Source: Paenibacillus ihbetae (GTDB lineage Bacteria > Bacillota > Bacilli > Paenibacillales > Paenibacillaceae). From it: 64,000 nucleotides of DNA. Numbering within the stretch: position 1 is the stretch's first letter; each line of letters opens with the position of its first letter. Made by a program: the position numbers and the translations under genes. Where the stretch lies: positions 1,116,001-1,180,000 of the forward strand of contig NZ_CP016809.1 of NCBI RefSeq assembly GCF_002741055.1. Reading direction: 5' to 3'. Shown here piece by piece: positions 54,820-63,000 of the stretch. Under the pieces are notes generated by a model, which did not search any database, was not told the origin of the DNA, and worked only from the letters and a program-made list of their open reading frames with translations.

Positions 54820-55182
54820 TTACTGCTTCATGCAATGACACGGCATTTCCTGCCGTTTCAATCGGGTGCTCAGCGCTTCAGTCGTAATATGGGAATGGAT
54901 GTATGCCAGACTGGCGCTCCTTCTGCACAAGTATAACTTGAACTTGAGGCGATTCATGTCGGATGCCAAGATCCTCTGCTGCCTGGTACGATACCGTACG
55001 GATCGCGGGTGGCCTCGGTCAAATCATAGCCATGCTGCCCGCCGGGACGCTAAAGAAAGACTGCTTTCCGCTTCCCGTAGATTCACGCACACAATTGGGC
55101 ATCCGGTACTATGCTTGAACAATAGCAAGGGTCTTCTATCCGTAGAATCAAGCGCGGCGCGTAATTGTTTAATAGTAGTCAT
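54820..55182 (-). pseudogene. ytxJ: Decayed ytxJ (monothiol bacilliredoxin BrxC) remnant
   Basis: No single frame spans the region, but pieces in successive frames match YtxJ in order: MTTIKQLRAAL..LLLFKHSTGCPI with REAES, VSYQAAEDLGIRHESPQ, GAPVWHT, and SHITTEALSTRL to a stop at 54820. Together they give about 120 codons, near the normal length of the family. YtxJ is a bacillithiol-linked redox protein whose Cys lies in KHSTxCPIS; that Cys is still present, but the following Ser is replaced. At least three frame changes disrupt it, so it cannot be translated whole. It lies upstream of ccpA, as ytxJ does in B. subtilis (with aroA between). Confidence 0.75.
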
Positions 55183-55296
55183 TTTCGACAACGACGCCGT
55201 AGGATATACATTCCCTATCATTGTATTGAAGTTCCTACCCTCTATCCTAACAAAAAGTGCGTGAAAAATCCAACAACCACGAAAATTTTCTGAAAA

Positions 55297-55773
55297 TTAT
55301 CTGGCGAAATAGCCTGAATTTTCAGGAATCAGCGTTTTCAAGGCGCTAAGCTGCTCCAAACGTCCCTCAATTTGTTTCATCCATTCCTCATCCCTTATGC
55401 TTTGCGCATAGCTAAACAGGTCCAGCAGCATATTGATCCTTCCGTCAAAAGCCTCCCTGCAGCGTGCTTGCAGCGCTTGCCCCTCTTCATCTGCCGTTGA
55501 TTCATCCACGTATGTACGGAACACCTCCCGCAGAACGTAAGCCGCTTCATTAACGTCCGCGAATGAAACCTTTAGTCTCTCGGTGCCATGGCCAAGCGAT
55601 GCAATATATCGAAGCAGATGCGGTTTAATCAGTGGTAGCAGCTCATACTTCTTGCAGGCCTGACAGGAGTATACTGGTACATGGCGTATCCGGATCCTTT
55701 TGTCATGAATCAGCTTGCGCAGTTCCAATCTCATGGAATGTCCGCAGTTACAGGTTTTGAACAAATTGCCCAC
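55297..55773 (-). CDS. Small protein with Cys motifs, unknown function
   Basis: 158 residues; family not recognised. The N-terminus has CNCG (near residue 8-11) and CQACK (about residue 37-41), spaced like a zinc ribbon similar to YgiT-type or other short zinc fingers. A basic stretch lies between the Cys pairs (KLIHDKRIRIRHV). The rest is helical and acidic, without membrane segments. Start GTG 55773 has only a weak GGGG site. It precedes the ytxJ remnant and ccpA on the same strand. A nucleic-acid-binding role is inference from the zinc ribbon alone. Confidence 0.65.
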   Translation of the reverse strand: MGNLFKTCNCGHSMRLELRKLIHDKRIRIRHVPVYSCQACKKYELLPLIKPHLLRYIASLGHGTERLKVSFADVNEAAYVLREVFRTYVDESTADEEGQALQARCREAFDGRINMLLDLFSYAQSIRDEEWMKQIEGRLEQLSALKTLIPENSGYFAR

Positions 55774-55963
55774 CCCAAATCTAACAACTTAATCTTTTTT
55801 GCAAACTCTATTGTCACAAATCTGTCACCTAAATTAGTTCTATTCGACTATCATACCAGAGATTCCTTCAAAAATGTGATAATGCTTTATTTACCAAATC
55901 TGTATCGTATTCCTTGATCGATGTGCAGACCTGGCGGGTTCTATGAAACCTCATTCGATCTTT

Positions 55964-55971
55964 GTTACAAT
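55964..55971 (+). promoter_or_regulatory. Possible extended -10 promoter of the DJ-1/PfpI gene
   Basis: TGTTACAAT (TG-N-TACAAT), core 55966-55971, with a weak -35 16 bases upstream. Confidence 0.4.
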
Positions 55972-56033
55972 GAAGAAGAGATCGCAGCCGGTGCTAATGT
56001 CTAAATGGGCACACGGGAAAGGAGCTTATAACG

Positions 56034-56564
56034 ATGACAAGACTATCAGGCAAAAAAGTCATTGCGCTTGTGGATGAAGAATTCGAGGATCTGGAGTTAT
56101 GGTACCCGGTATACCGGGTTCGTGAGGAAGGGGCCGAGGTTCATCTTGCCGGTGCCGAAAAAGGAAAAACGTATACCGGCAAATACGGCGTGCCTGCCAC
56201 AGCCGAATACAGCTTCGACGAGCTGGACAGCAGCGATTACGACGGCATTCTCGTACCTGGCGGATGGGCGCCGGACAAGCTGCGCCGTTATGGCAAAGTG
56301 CTGCAGCTGGTTAAGGAGATGCATGAAGCCAAGAAACCGATCGGCCAGATTTGCCATGCGGGCTGGGTCCTTATCTCGGCCAAAATATTGAACGGCGTCA
56401 CCGTCACCTCCACGCCGGGGATCCGGGATGATATGGAGAATGCCGGCGCGATCTGGAAGGATGAAGCGGTCGTGACTGACGGCCACATCATATCCGCCCG
56501 CCGCCCGCCGGATTTGCCGCCTTACGGCAAGGCGTTCTGCGACGCGCTCGCCGAACGCGGGTAA
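56034..56564 (+). CDS. DJ-1/PfpI family protein
   Basis: 176 residues. Class I glutamine amidotransferase-like fold. Catalytic features: VDEEFEDLELWYPVYR (conserved Glu near residue 18), DGILVPGGWAPDKLRRY, and GQICHAGWVLISA with Cys-His of the nucleophile elbow near residue 107. Relatives act as deglycases, hydratases or proteases such as PfpI and B. subtilis YfkM/YraA; substrate is not defined here. AAAGGAG lies 9-10 bases before ATG 56034. Single gene with its own terminator. Confidence 0.9.
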   Translation: MTRLSGKKVIALVDEEFEDLELWYPVYRVREEGAEVHLAGAEKGKTYTGKYGVPATAEYSFDELDSSDYDGILVPGGWAPDKLRRYGKVLQLVKEMHEAKKPIGQICHAGWVLISAKILNGVTVTSTPGIRDDMENAGAIWKDEAVVTDGHIISARRPPDLPPYGKAFCDALAERG

Positions 56565-56581
56565 GCTGCCATCCCTAAATG

Positions 56582-56640
56582 AAAAGCCGCCCGTTTCGAA
56601 TGCGATTCCTTTTGAAAATCGCATGAAACAGGCGGCTTTT
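56582..56640 (+). terminator. Rho-independent terminator after the DJ-1/PfpI gene
   Basis: AAAAGCCGCC pairs with GGCGGCTTTT around nested GTTTC/GAAAC and GCGATT/AATCGC stems. Confidence 0.8.
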
Positions 56641-56817
56641 GGTTTATATAGCACCATATGCTCTTTTTGATCGGATATCAGCTAATTTCTAAATTCGCTT
56701 TCAACACAACCGAAGGCTTGCGCTCCCTATGTCATCTGAGCTTCAGAACGTGCCGTAATCGCTTGTCCATCGAAAAAAGAGTCGCTCGATAGAGCCGGAC
56801 AACGTGCTGAAAGCCCT

Positions 56818-58581
56818 CTATGAAGCCGAACTGTCGGTACCGCTGCCTCCGCTTGCGAAGCTGCACCGTTCGGCAAACGCATTAAGCCGTTCCTCGACAG
56901 CCGTGTTGGTCCGCAGCTTGAAGCAGGCAGCCGCCTCCTTCTTCGCCTCCGCCGCATTGGTATTCAGAATACGATGCTTCACGCGCAGCAGCGATTGCGG
57001 CGACATGCTGAGGTCTTTGACGCCCAGCTCGAGCCAGATTGGAATCGCCCGTTCATCTCCGGCAAGCTCCCCGCATACACTGACCGGAATCCCCGCCTGA
57101 TGCGCCGCTTCAACGGTCGTCCGGAGCATCCGCAGGACGGCGGGATGGAACGGATGGTACATATGGGCGATCTGCTCGTTCATCCGGTCCACGGCCAACA
57201 CATATTGAACCAAATCGTTTGTGCCGATGCTGAAGAAGTCAGCTTCTTCCGCCAGCAGATCCGCAATGGCCACCGCGGCCGGCACTTCGATCATGATCCC
57301 TACCTTAATATTAGGATCATAGGCGATGCCGCGACGGTCAAGATCCGCCATCGCTTGGCGGAGAATCTCATTGGCCTGCCGGATCTCATCGACCGACGAA
57401 ATCATCGGATACATGATTTTGACATTGCCGAAGGCGCTGGCCCGAAGAATGGCGGCCAGCTGGGTTTGAAACAGCTCGGTGCGGTCCAGGCAGATCCGGA
57501 TGGCGCGGTAGCCCAGGAACGGATTGTCTTCCTCTGGCAGCGAGAAATAATCAAGCTGCTTGTCGCCGCCGATATCAAAGGTGCGAATGACGACAGAGGA
57601 CTGCCCGGCCTTCTCCGCAACATGACGGTAGACCTCGAATTGCTCCTCCTCGGTCGGGAAGCTGTGGCGGTCCATGTACAAAAATTCCGTCCGGAACAAG
57701 CCCACTCCTTTAGCCCCGTTCTGCAAGGCAATATCAAGCTCCTTCACCGAGCTCATGTTGGCGGCCAGGTTAAAGAAAGTCCCGTCTTTGGTAACGGCAT
57801 CCACCGTGGCCAGGAGCTGAAGCTGCTCTTTACGCTTCCGCTGCTCGTTGCGAATGCCTTCATAACGCTCCAAGGTCAGCGGATCCGGTTCAAGGTAAAG
57901 ATGGCCAGCATCCCCGTCGACAATAAGCAGCTCACCGGTCTGGATCGGCTTCTCCAGCTTGTTCTCGATGCCGGATACCAGCGGAATGCCGAGGGCACGG
58001 GCCATGATCGCAGAATGGGAGGTTTTGCCCCCGGTCAAGGTGACAATCCCCAGTACATGGGAAGGATTGAGATGAACCAGCTGGGACGGCGAGAGCTCCT
58101 TGGCAACCAGGATATAGGGCTGGGTGTCGGAAGGCAGCTTAACCTCCGGCGCGCCGAGCAGATGCTTCAGCAGCCGGTTGCCTACATCCTTGATATCCAG
58201 CGCCCGTTCCTTCATGTATTCGTCGTCAAGCAAATCGAACATGGAGACAAAATGGTCAATCGCCTCTTTAACCGCCACTTCGGCCGCCTTGTACTGACGT
58301 TCGATGATCCCCTGGATTTCGTTCATGAACACCGGATCGTCCAGGATGGCCAGATGCGCGTCAAAAATCTGCGATTCCTCATGCCCCACCATTTCTTTGA
58401 ATTCATTCTTGATGTATTCGATTTCGTTCTTGGAGGTTCGTATGCCTTCATATAGGCGCTCGAACTCTTTGGCCAAATCGACGGCGTCCAATTCGGAATC
58501 CGGAAGATCCAGCTCCCAATGCGGCAATACGAAAGCCTTTCCGATCGCTACGCCTGTTGCTGCGCCAATGCCTTGTATCAT
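56818..58581 (-). CDS. ptsI: PTS enzyme I (phosphoenolpyruvate-protein phosphotransferase)
   Basis: 587 residues. Transfers phosphate from PEP to HPr. The active His is in LTGGKTSHSAIMARALG (near residue 190); the PEP-binding half has LFRTEFLYMDR, GGDKQLDYF and SVCGELAGDERAIP with the catalytic Cys. The C-terminus ends in a short Ser/Gly tail. It overlaps the PTS permease gene by four bases (ATGA) on the same strand. Unusually, ptsH is not upstream; HPr must be encoded elsewhere, as the only HPr-like protein in this window lacks its active His. Confidence 0.96.
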   Translation of the reverse strand: MIQGIGAATGVAIGKAFVLPHWELDLPDSELDAVDLAKEFERLYEGIRTSKNEIEYIKNEFKEMVGHEESQIFDAHLAILDDPVFMNEIQGIIERQYKAAEVAVKEAIDHFVSMFDLLDDEYMKERALDIKDVGNRLLKHLLGAPEVKLPSDTQPYILVAKELSPSQLVHLNPSHVLGIVTLTGGKTSHSAIMARALGIPLVSGIENKLEKPIQTGELLIVDGDAGHLYLEPDPLTLERYEGIRNEQRKRKEQLQLLATVDAVTKDGTFFNLAANMSSVKELDIALQNGAKGVGLFRTEFLYMDRHSFPTEEEQFEVYRHVAEKAGQSSVVIRTFDIGGDKQLDYFSLPEEDNPFLGYRAIRICLDRTELFQTQLAAILRASAFGNVKIMYPMISSVDEIRQANEILRQAMADLDRRGIAYDPNIKVGIMIEVPAAVAIADLLAEEADFFSIGTNDLVQYVLAVDRMNEQIAHMYHPFHPAVLRMLRTTVEAAHQAGIPVSVCGELAGDERAIPIWLELGVKDLSMSPQSLLRVKHRILNTNAAEAKKEAAACFKLRTNTAVEERLNAFAERCSFASGGSGTDSSAS

Positions 58582-60461
58582 GTTTCTCTACCCCCAGCGT
58601 TACTCTCATTTAATACAACGGACATGACGGATGACTGTCCTTTCTTGACCGATTTGAACGGAGCGTAGCTCCAGGATCTGACCTTATCCGGGTTCGTGAT
58701 CACCATCGGCGTGGCCAGCGATGCGGCGTGCGCCTTCAGATACGCCAGGTCGAATTTGACCAGCAGCTGGCCGGGCTCGACCGTATCCCCTTCGCTGACG
58801 ACAGCCGTAAACGGCCCTTTCAGCTGGGAGGTATCGATGCCGATATGGATCAACACCTCAAGACCATCCGGGGTGGAGATCCCGATGGCATGCATCGTCG
58901 GATACACATGCATGACCGTACCGTAAACCGGGGAGACGAGCTCCCCCTTCTCAGGTATAAATGCGACCCCGTTACCGACCAGCTTGGCGGCGAAGATGTC
59001 GTCCGGCACTTCGTCAATCGGCAGCATGCGTCCTTGTACCGGAGCGCTGAACAGCACCCGCGGCAGATCCTGCTGCATCAGCTTGTTGATCTCTTCGCGA
59101 ATCAGCTCGGAATAGGTCCCGAACACCACTTGCACATTGCCTCCGCCAAGCTTGATAATGCCTGCCGAGCCAAGGAGCTTGAGCGCGTCGGAATCGATCT
59201 GGCGGTCATTATACACGGTCAACCTTAACCGGGTCATGCAGGACTGCACCTGTACAATATTGTCCTTGCCCCCCAGCGCTTCCAGAATGAGCGGCGCCTG
59301 ATACGGAATATCGCCGGCCCGTCCTTCCAGCGCGGAGCCTTCCTCCCGCCCCGGCGTCGGAATTTCGAAGGTCCGGATCGCCCAGCGGAACAGAAAATAA
59401 TAGACCAGCCCGTATACGATGCCGATCGGTATGATCATCCAGGCATTCTGTGACAGGTGGTAGTTTAGTACATAGTCAATGAAGCCTGCCGAATACGAAA
59501 AGCCGTGATGAATATCAAACATGTACGTAAGCACCATGGCGAAGCCGGCCATAAGGGCGTGCAGCACATACAGATAAGGAGAGGCGAATAAAAACGCGAA
59601 CTCGATCTGCTCCGATACCCCGGTCAAAAAGCAGACGAGCGCCGAGCGCATAAACGTTTTTTTTACCTTCGGCTTTAAATCCTCGCGCGCCTCCTGGATA
59701 ATTGCAAATGCGATGGCCGGCAGCGCGAACATCATGATCGGAAACAGTCCGGCCATGAAATCGCCGGCCGTCGGATCGCCGGCGAAGAACCGCGGCAGAT
59801 CCCCCTGAACAATCGTGCCGTCACTGGTCTCGTACGTTCCAAGCTGGAACCAGTACACATTGTTCAGCAGATGGTGAAGGCCAAATGCCGTAAGCACCCG
59901 GTACAGGATGCCGTACAGAAACAGACCGAAAGCGCCCATATGCACCGTCAGCTCATAGAAGGAGTCCAGACCGCGCTGCACGATCGGAGCCATCCCCAGC
60001 ATGAACCATGCGAACACGGCGGAGAACAGCCCCATGAACAACAGCACGAAGCGGGAGCCTCCGAAGAACTGGATCGCCTCCGGCAATTTAATATGCTTGA
60101 AGCGGTTATAGACATATCCGGATAGCACACCAAAAATGATCCCGATCAAGGTGGAGGGCTGAACGCCTCCATCCCCCAGACGGGAAATTACCTGATCATA
60201 TATAAACATGCCGGCCAGAGCCGCAAGACCTGCAGGCCCCCCCTGGTTCGAGAGCCCCCAGGCAACCCCGATGGCAAATAAATACGGCATATAATAAAAC
60301 ACGCCGTGTCCCGCCGCTTGAGCAATCTCGCCCAAAGTTCCGAAGCCCCAGGCCGCCCACGGCAGACTGCCCACGCTAAGCAGGAGAGCTGCGGCCGGAA
60401 GCGCCATTGTAGGGAGCATAACGGCTCTGCCCAGCTGCTGCAACGATCCCAACCAATTCAA
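58578..60461 (-). CDS. nagE: PTS permease EIICBA, N-acetylglucosamine type
   Basis: 627 residues. Imports and phosphorylates a sugar. IIC domain (1-350, about ten membrane segments) has GGPAGLAALAG, GLHHLLNNVYWFQLGTY and GDPTAGDFMAGLFPIMMF, closer to GlcNAc than glucose permeases; IIB (about 385-455) has phospho-Cys in VQSCMTRLRL; IIA (about 490-600) has the phospho-His in VLIHIGIDT. GlcNAc specificity is inferred from the IIC sequence. Start TTG 60461 with GGAGG 7 bases ahead. A good promoter precedes it; no antiterminator RNA target was recognised. Confidence 0.88.
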   Translation of the reverse strand: MNWLGSLQQLGRAVMLPTMALPAAALLLSVGSLPWAAWGFGTLGEIAQAAGHGVFYYMPYLFAIGVAWGLSNQGGPAGLAALAGMFIYDQVISRLGDGGVQPSTLIGIIFGVLSGYVYNRFKHIKLPEAIQFFGGSRFVLLFMGLFSAVFAWFMLGMAPIVQRGLDSFYELTVHMGAFGLFLYGILYRVLTAFGLHHLLNNVYWFQLGTYETSDGTIVQGDLPRFFAGDPTAGDFMAGLFPIMMFALPAIAFAIIQEAREDLKPKVKKTFMRSALVCFLTGVSEQIEFAFLFASPYLYVLHALMAGFAMVLTYMFDIHHGFSYSAGFIDYVLNYHLSQNAWMIIPIGIVYGLVYYFLFRWAIRTFEIPTPGREEGSALEGRAGDIPYQAPLILEALGGKDNIVQVQSCMTRLRLTVYNDRQIDSDALKLLGSAGIIKLGGGNVQVVFGTYSELIREEINKLMQQDLPRVLFSAPVQGRMLPIDEVPDDIFAAKLVGNGVAFIPEKGELVSPVYGTVMHVYPTMHAIGISTPDGLEVLIHIGIDTSQLKGPFTAVVSEGDTVEPGQLLVKFDLAYLKAHAASLATPMVITNPDKVRSWSYAPFKSVKKGQSSVMSVVLNESNAGGRET

Positions 60462-60485
60462 GGCGAGCCCTCCTTTCTATCCTTG

Positions 60486-60514
60486 ATGGTAAGCGTTCCT
60501 CCTCTTTTTGTCAA
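60486..60514 (-). promoter_or_regulatory. Sigma-A promoter of the PTS operon
   Basis: Minus strand TTGACA (60514-60509), 17-base spacer, TACCAT (60491-60486). It predicts a short leader of about 18 bases. Confidence 0.65.
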
Positions 60515-60538
60515 AAAGAAAACCGGATGCCTCCACAC

Positions 60539-60633
60539 AAAAAAGCAAGTCCTGCCTGATCGAACCAAAGACGGCCAGGAACCGGGACGTGCCGTATCCT
60601 TGACCTGCCGGTTGCTTCTCACGCAAGACTTGC
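60539..60633 (-). terminator. Branched terminator after the CoA-binding protein gene
   Basis: Minus strand GCAAGTCTTGC (60633-60623) pairs with GCAGGACTTGC (60555-60545, one G-U) and is followed by TTTTTT. The long interior can form an AACCGG/CCGGTT stem. Confidence 0.65.
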
Positions 60634-60655
60634 CTTCTGCCGCCGCCCGAGAAAA

Positions 60656-61078
60656 TTAATTCCCGCGCAGGGCGATCGAGTCCTCTACCTTAATGCAGCG
60701 GTCCATGACCGCAACCATGCCGTTCTCCTCGGCGATCGCTGCCGCCTCCTCGCTGATGATGCCCTGCTGAAGCCAGAGCACCTTCGCGCCGATCTCGGCC
60801 GCTTCCCGTGCCACGTCGGCGCAATATTCGCTCCGCCGGAATACATTCACGATCGTTACAGGCTCCGGGATGTCCTTCAAGGAAGGATAGCACTTCTCCC
60901 CAAGAATTTCGTCTGCTCCGGGATTTACCGGAATGATCCGGTACCCCCGGCTCTGCATCGCTGCAGCGACCATATGGGAGGTGCGGTCCGGCCGGTCGGA
61001 CAGGCCGACAACGGCAATGTTGCCTGCATTTCTCAAGATGTCCGCAATTTGCTCGCGGGTCGGATTTTCAAATGCCAT
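60656..61078 (-). CDS. CoA-binding domain protein (YccU-like)
   Basis: 140 residues. One CoA-binding Rossmann-type domain, as in the E. coli YccU group and related to succinyl-CoA ligase alpha. Visible: NIAVVGLSDRPDRTSHMVA (nucleotide loop, residues 20-38), YRIIPVNPGA, YPSLKDIPEPVTIVNVFRR, and KVLWLQQGIISEEAAAIAEE. Its biochemical role is unknown. It lies 47 bases after aroA on the same strand, so it may be co-transcribed with aroA, and it ends before a terminator. Confidence 0.88.
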   Translation of the reverse strand: MAFENPTREQIADILRNAGNIAVVGLSDRPDRTSHMVAAAMQSRGYRIIPVNPGADEILGEKCYPSLKDIPEPVTIVNVFRRSEYCADVAREAAEIGAKVLWLQQGIISEEAAAIAEENGMVAVMDRCIKVEDSIALRGN

Positions 61079-61125
61079 GGGATGTTACCACCTTTCGGAG
61101 TTTTCGTATGGCCCTTTGGCTACCC

Positions 61126-62418
61126 TTATTTTACCCATTCCACATCGGCTCCAAGCGCCTTCAAATGATCGAAATACTGCGGGTAGGATTTGGCGACGTG
61201 GTGCGCGTCCCGAATTCGCAGCGGCTGCTTGGACCGAAGCCCTACCACGGTTAATGCCATAATCACGCGGTGATCATAGTGGGCATTAATTTCCACGCCG
61301 CCCTCAACACCTTCCGGACGGCCGTGAACGATAATCTCGGCTTGGCGCTCTTCCACATTGGCGCCTGCCTTCCGCAGCTCCGTCAAATAATCCGTAATCC
61401 GGTCGCATTCCTTGTAGCGGAGATTCTCCACATTGTAAAAACGGGAGGTGCCTTCAGCGAACACCGCGGCCGCCACCATCGCCAGCACCGCGTCCGTTGC
61501 CGTGTCCCCGTCAAATTCCAGCGCCTTGAGCCGGCCGTTGCCCTGGACGCGTACATTGCCGTTCTCGTGGGTAAGAGGAACGTGCATCATGCGGAGCACG
61601 TCGATAATCGCCCGCTCCCCTTGCTTGCTGTCCTCCGCCAGATTGCGGATCGTTACATCCGATTCCGTTACCGCCGCAGCCGCAAGGACCGCCGCGGAAC
61701 CCGGATAGTCGCCCTGAACCGTGTAGACCTGCGCTTTGTAGGACTGGCCGCCCGGAACCCGGAAGAACATGTAATCCTCGTCCGCATGAATCGTAATCCC
61801 GGCCTGCCCCAGCACTTCCAGCGTCTGCCCGATTACCACCTTCGATTTCAGATCCCCGGTCACCGTAATCTCGCTGTCCTCAGCCAGCAGCGGCGTCAGG
61901 AACAGCAGGGCGCTCAAATATTGCGAGCTCACCTCGCCGGAGACGGTAATGCGTCCGCCCTTCGGGCTGCCTCCGCGAATCGTGATCGGAAGCTTCCCCT
62001 CGTTATGATCCACCTGTACGCCCAATTGTCCGAGCGCATCGATCAAATCATCATGCGGACGCTTTCCTAGCGATTCCGGATATGTGTTGACAAACGTAAC
62101 CTCTTCGGACAGGGCGGCTACGCCCATTAGGAAACGCAGCACCGCTCCGGCATTCCCTACGTTCAATTCCTTGACGTTACGCGGCGATTTGCCGAAACCG
62201 GTAATGACCGCCTTCTCATCGTCCTCCTCGAGGACGGCTCCGAGATCTTGGATACAGCGTCTCATCGCATCGCTGTCCTCGCTGTGAGCCGGGTAATAAA
62301 CCGTGCTTGTCCCTTCGGCGAGCGCTGCCGCGAGCAGGTAGCGCGTCGTGTAGTTTTTGGACGACAACGCACCGATCTCACCTTGCAGTTTGGGAGTAGG
62401 CCTTACAATGATATCCAT
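61126..62418 (-). CDS. aroA: 3-phosphoshikimate 1-carboxyvinyltransferase (EPSP synthase)
   Basis: 430 residues. Joins shikimate 3-phosphate and PEP in aromatic amino acid synthesis. Catalytic residues are in place: Lys21 and Arg26 (SSKNYTTR), SSQYL, the Asp of TATDAVLAM, LRYKECDRI, YDHRVIMAL and HVAKSYPQYF. The substrate pocket differs from the common form: the segment NAGTAMRPL is NAGAVLRFL here (residues 89-97), so the positions equal to E. coli Thr97 and Pro101 are Ala92 and Phe96, and Ser23 is Asn22. AAGGAG lies about 11 bases before ATG 62418. Confidence 0.92.
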   Translation of the reverse strand: MDIIVRPTPKLQGEIGALSSKNYTTRYLLAAALAEGTSTVYYPAHSEDSDAMRRCIQDLGAVLEEDDEKAVITGFGKSPRNVKELNVGNAGAVLRFLMGVAALSEEVTFVNTYPESLGKRPHDDLIDALGQLGVQVDHNEGKLPITIRGGSPKGGRITVSGEVSSQYLSALLFLTPLLAEDSEITVTGDLKSKVVIGQTLEVLGQAGITIHADEDYMFFRVPGGQSYKAQVYTVQGDYPGSAAVLAAAAVTESDVTIRNLAEDSKQGERAIIDVLRMMHVPLTHENGNVRVQGNGRLKALEFDGDTATDAVLAMVAAAVFAEGTSRFYNVENLRYKECDRITDYLTELRKAGANVEERQAEIIVHGRPEGVEGGVEINAHYDHRVIMALTVVGLRSKQPLRIRDAHHVAKSYPQYFDHLKALGADVEWVK

Positions 62419-62441
62419 AATATGTATCTCTCCTTGTATAT

Positions 62442-62469
62442 AGTATAGCGCTTATACGCTGATTTCCAA
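62442..62469 (-). promoter_or_regulatory. Probable promoter of aroA
   Basis: Minus strand TTGGAA (62469-62464), 16-base spacer, TATACT (62447-62442). Confidence 0.6.
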
Positions 62470-62488
62470 ATGATCCTGATGCGATCGA

Positions 62489-62518
62489 TTGACAGAGAAA
62501 TCGCCGCTTGGTTATCAT
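62489..62518 (+). promoter_or_regulatory. Probable promoter of the rhodanese gene
   Basis: TTGACA at 62489-62494, 18-base spacer, TATCAT at 62513-62518. Confidence 0.65.
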
Positions 62519-62601
62519 TGTTCATATCACTTTTTTAAATGTTCCGACGGCCCGATTGAATTGTTCGGGACGTTATCATGTTGCAGAAAAGAGGTCAACA
62601 G

Positions 62602-62907
62602 ATGAAACCGATTCCCCAAATGGAAACTTCCGAGCTTAGACGCCGTCTTCACAACGGCGAGCAAGTGTACATGATCGATGTCCGGGAAGACGAGGAAGTG
62701 GCTGCCGGCATGATCAATGGCGCCAAGCATATCCCGATGGGAGAAATCCCTGCCAGGCTCGATGAGATCCCTCGCAATGAAGAGGTAGTCATTATTTGCC
62801 GCAGCGGCGGACGCAGCCAGCATGTGTGCGAATTTCTGAACCATCAAGGGATTCATAATGTGATCAACCTGAAAGGCGGCATGCTTCAGTGGCATGAAGA
62901 GGAGTAG
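62602..62907 (+). CDS. Single-domain rhodanese-like protein
   Basis: 101 residues. Sulfur-carrier domain: the loop CRSGGRSQ gives the active Cys (near residue 73); YMIDVREDEEVAAGMINGAKH is the CH2A-like N-terminal motif. Small cytosolic form, often used to pass persulfide sulfur to other proteins. Start: ATG 62602, with GAGGT six bases ahead; the frame is open to 62578 without a ribosome site. Divergent from aroA, convergent with aroK, with its own promoter and terminator. Confidence 0.9.
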   Translation: MKPIPQMETSELRRRLHNGEQVYMIDVREDEEVAAGMINGAKHIPMGEIPARLDEIPRNEEVVIICRSGGRSQHVCEFLNHQGIHNVINLKGGMLQWHEEE

Positions 62908-62927
62908 CCGCTAGTGGTTTGCAGGAA

Positions 62928-62966
62928 GGCGGGGGAAGCTGCAATTTCCCCCGCCTTGTTGTTTTC
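62928..62966 (+). terminator. Rho-independent terminator after the rhodanese gene
   Basis: GGCGGGGGAA pairs with TTCCCCCGCC, followed by TTGTTGTTTT. Confidence 0.82.
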
Positions 62967-63000
62967 CCGCTAGAGCATATCAGATAGACTGCTGATTATC

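Noticed and set aside
54866..55264. A 132-codon plus-strand open frame between ccpA and the Cys-motif gene
   Set aside because: It is antisense to the ytxJ remnant, which explains the sequence better; no ribosome site or family match.
56974..58455. A 493-codon open frame on the plus strand
   Set aside because: Antisense to ptsI; no domain is recognisable and the composition is that of a shadow frame.
60539..60633. GlcT-type antiterminator target or a known riboswitch upstream of the PTS gene
   Set aside because: I could not match the sequence to any consensus, and a good promoter lies between this structure and the permease start.
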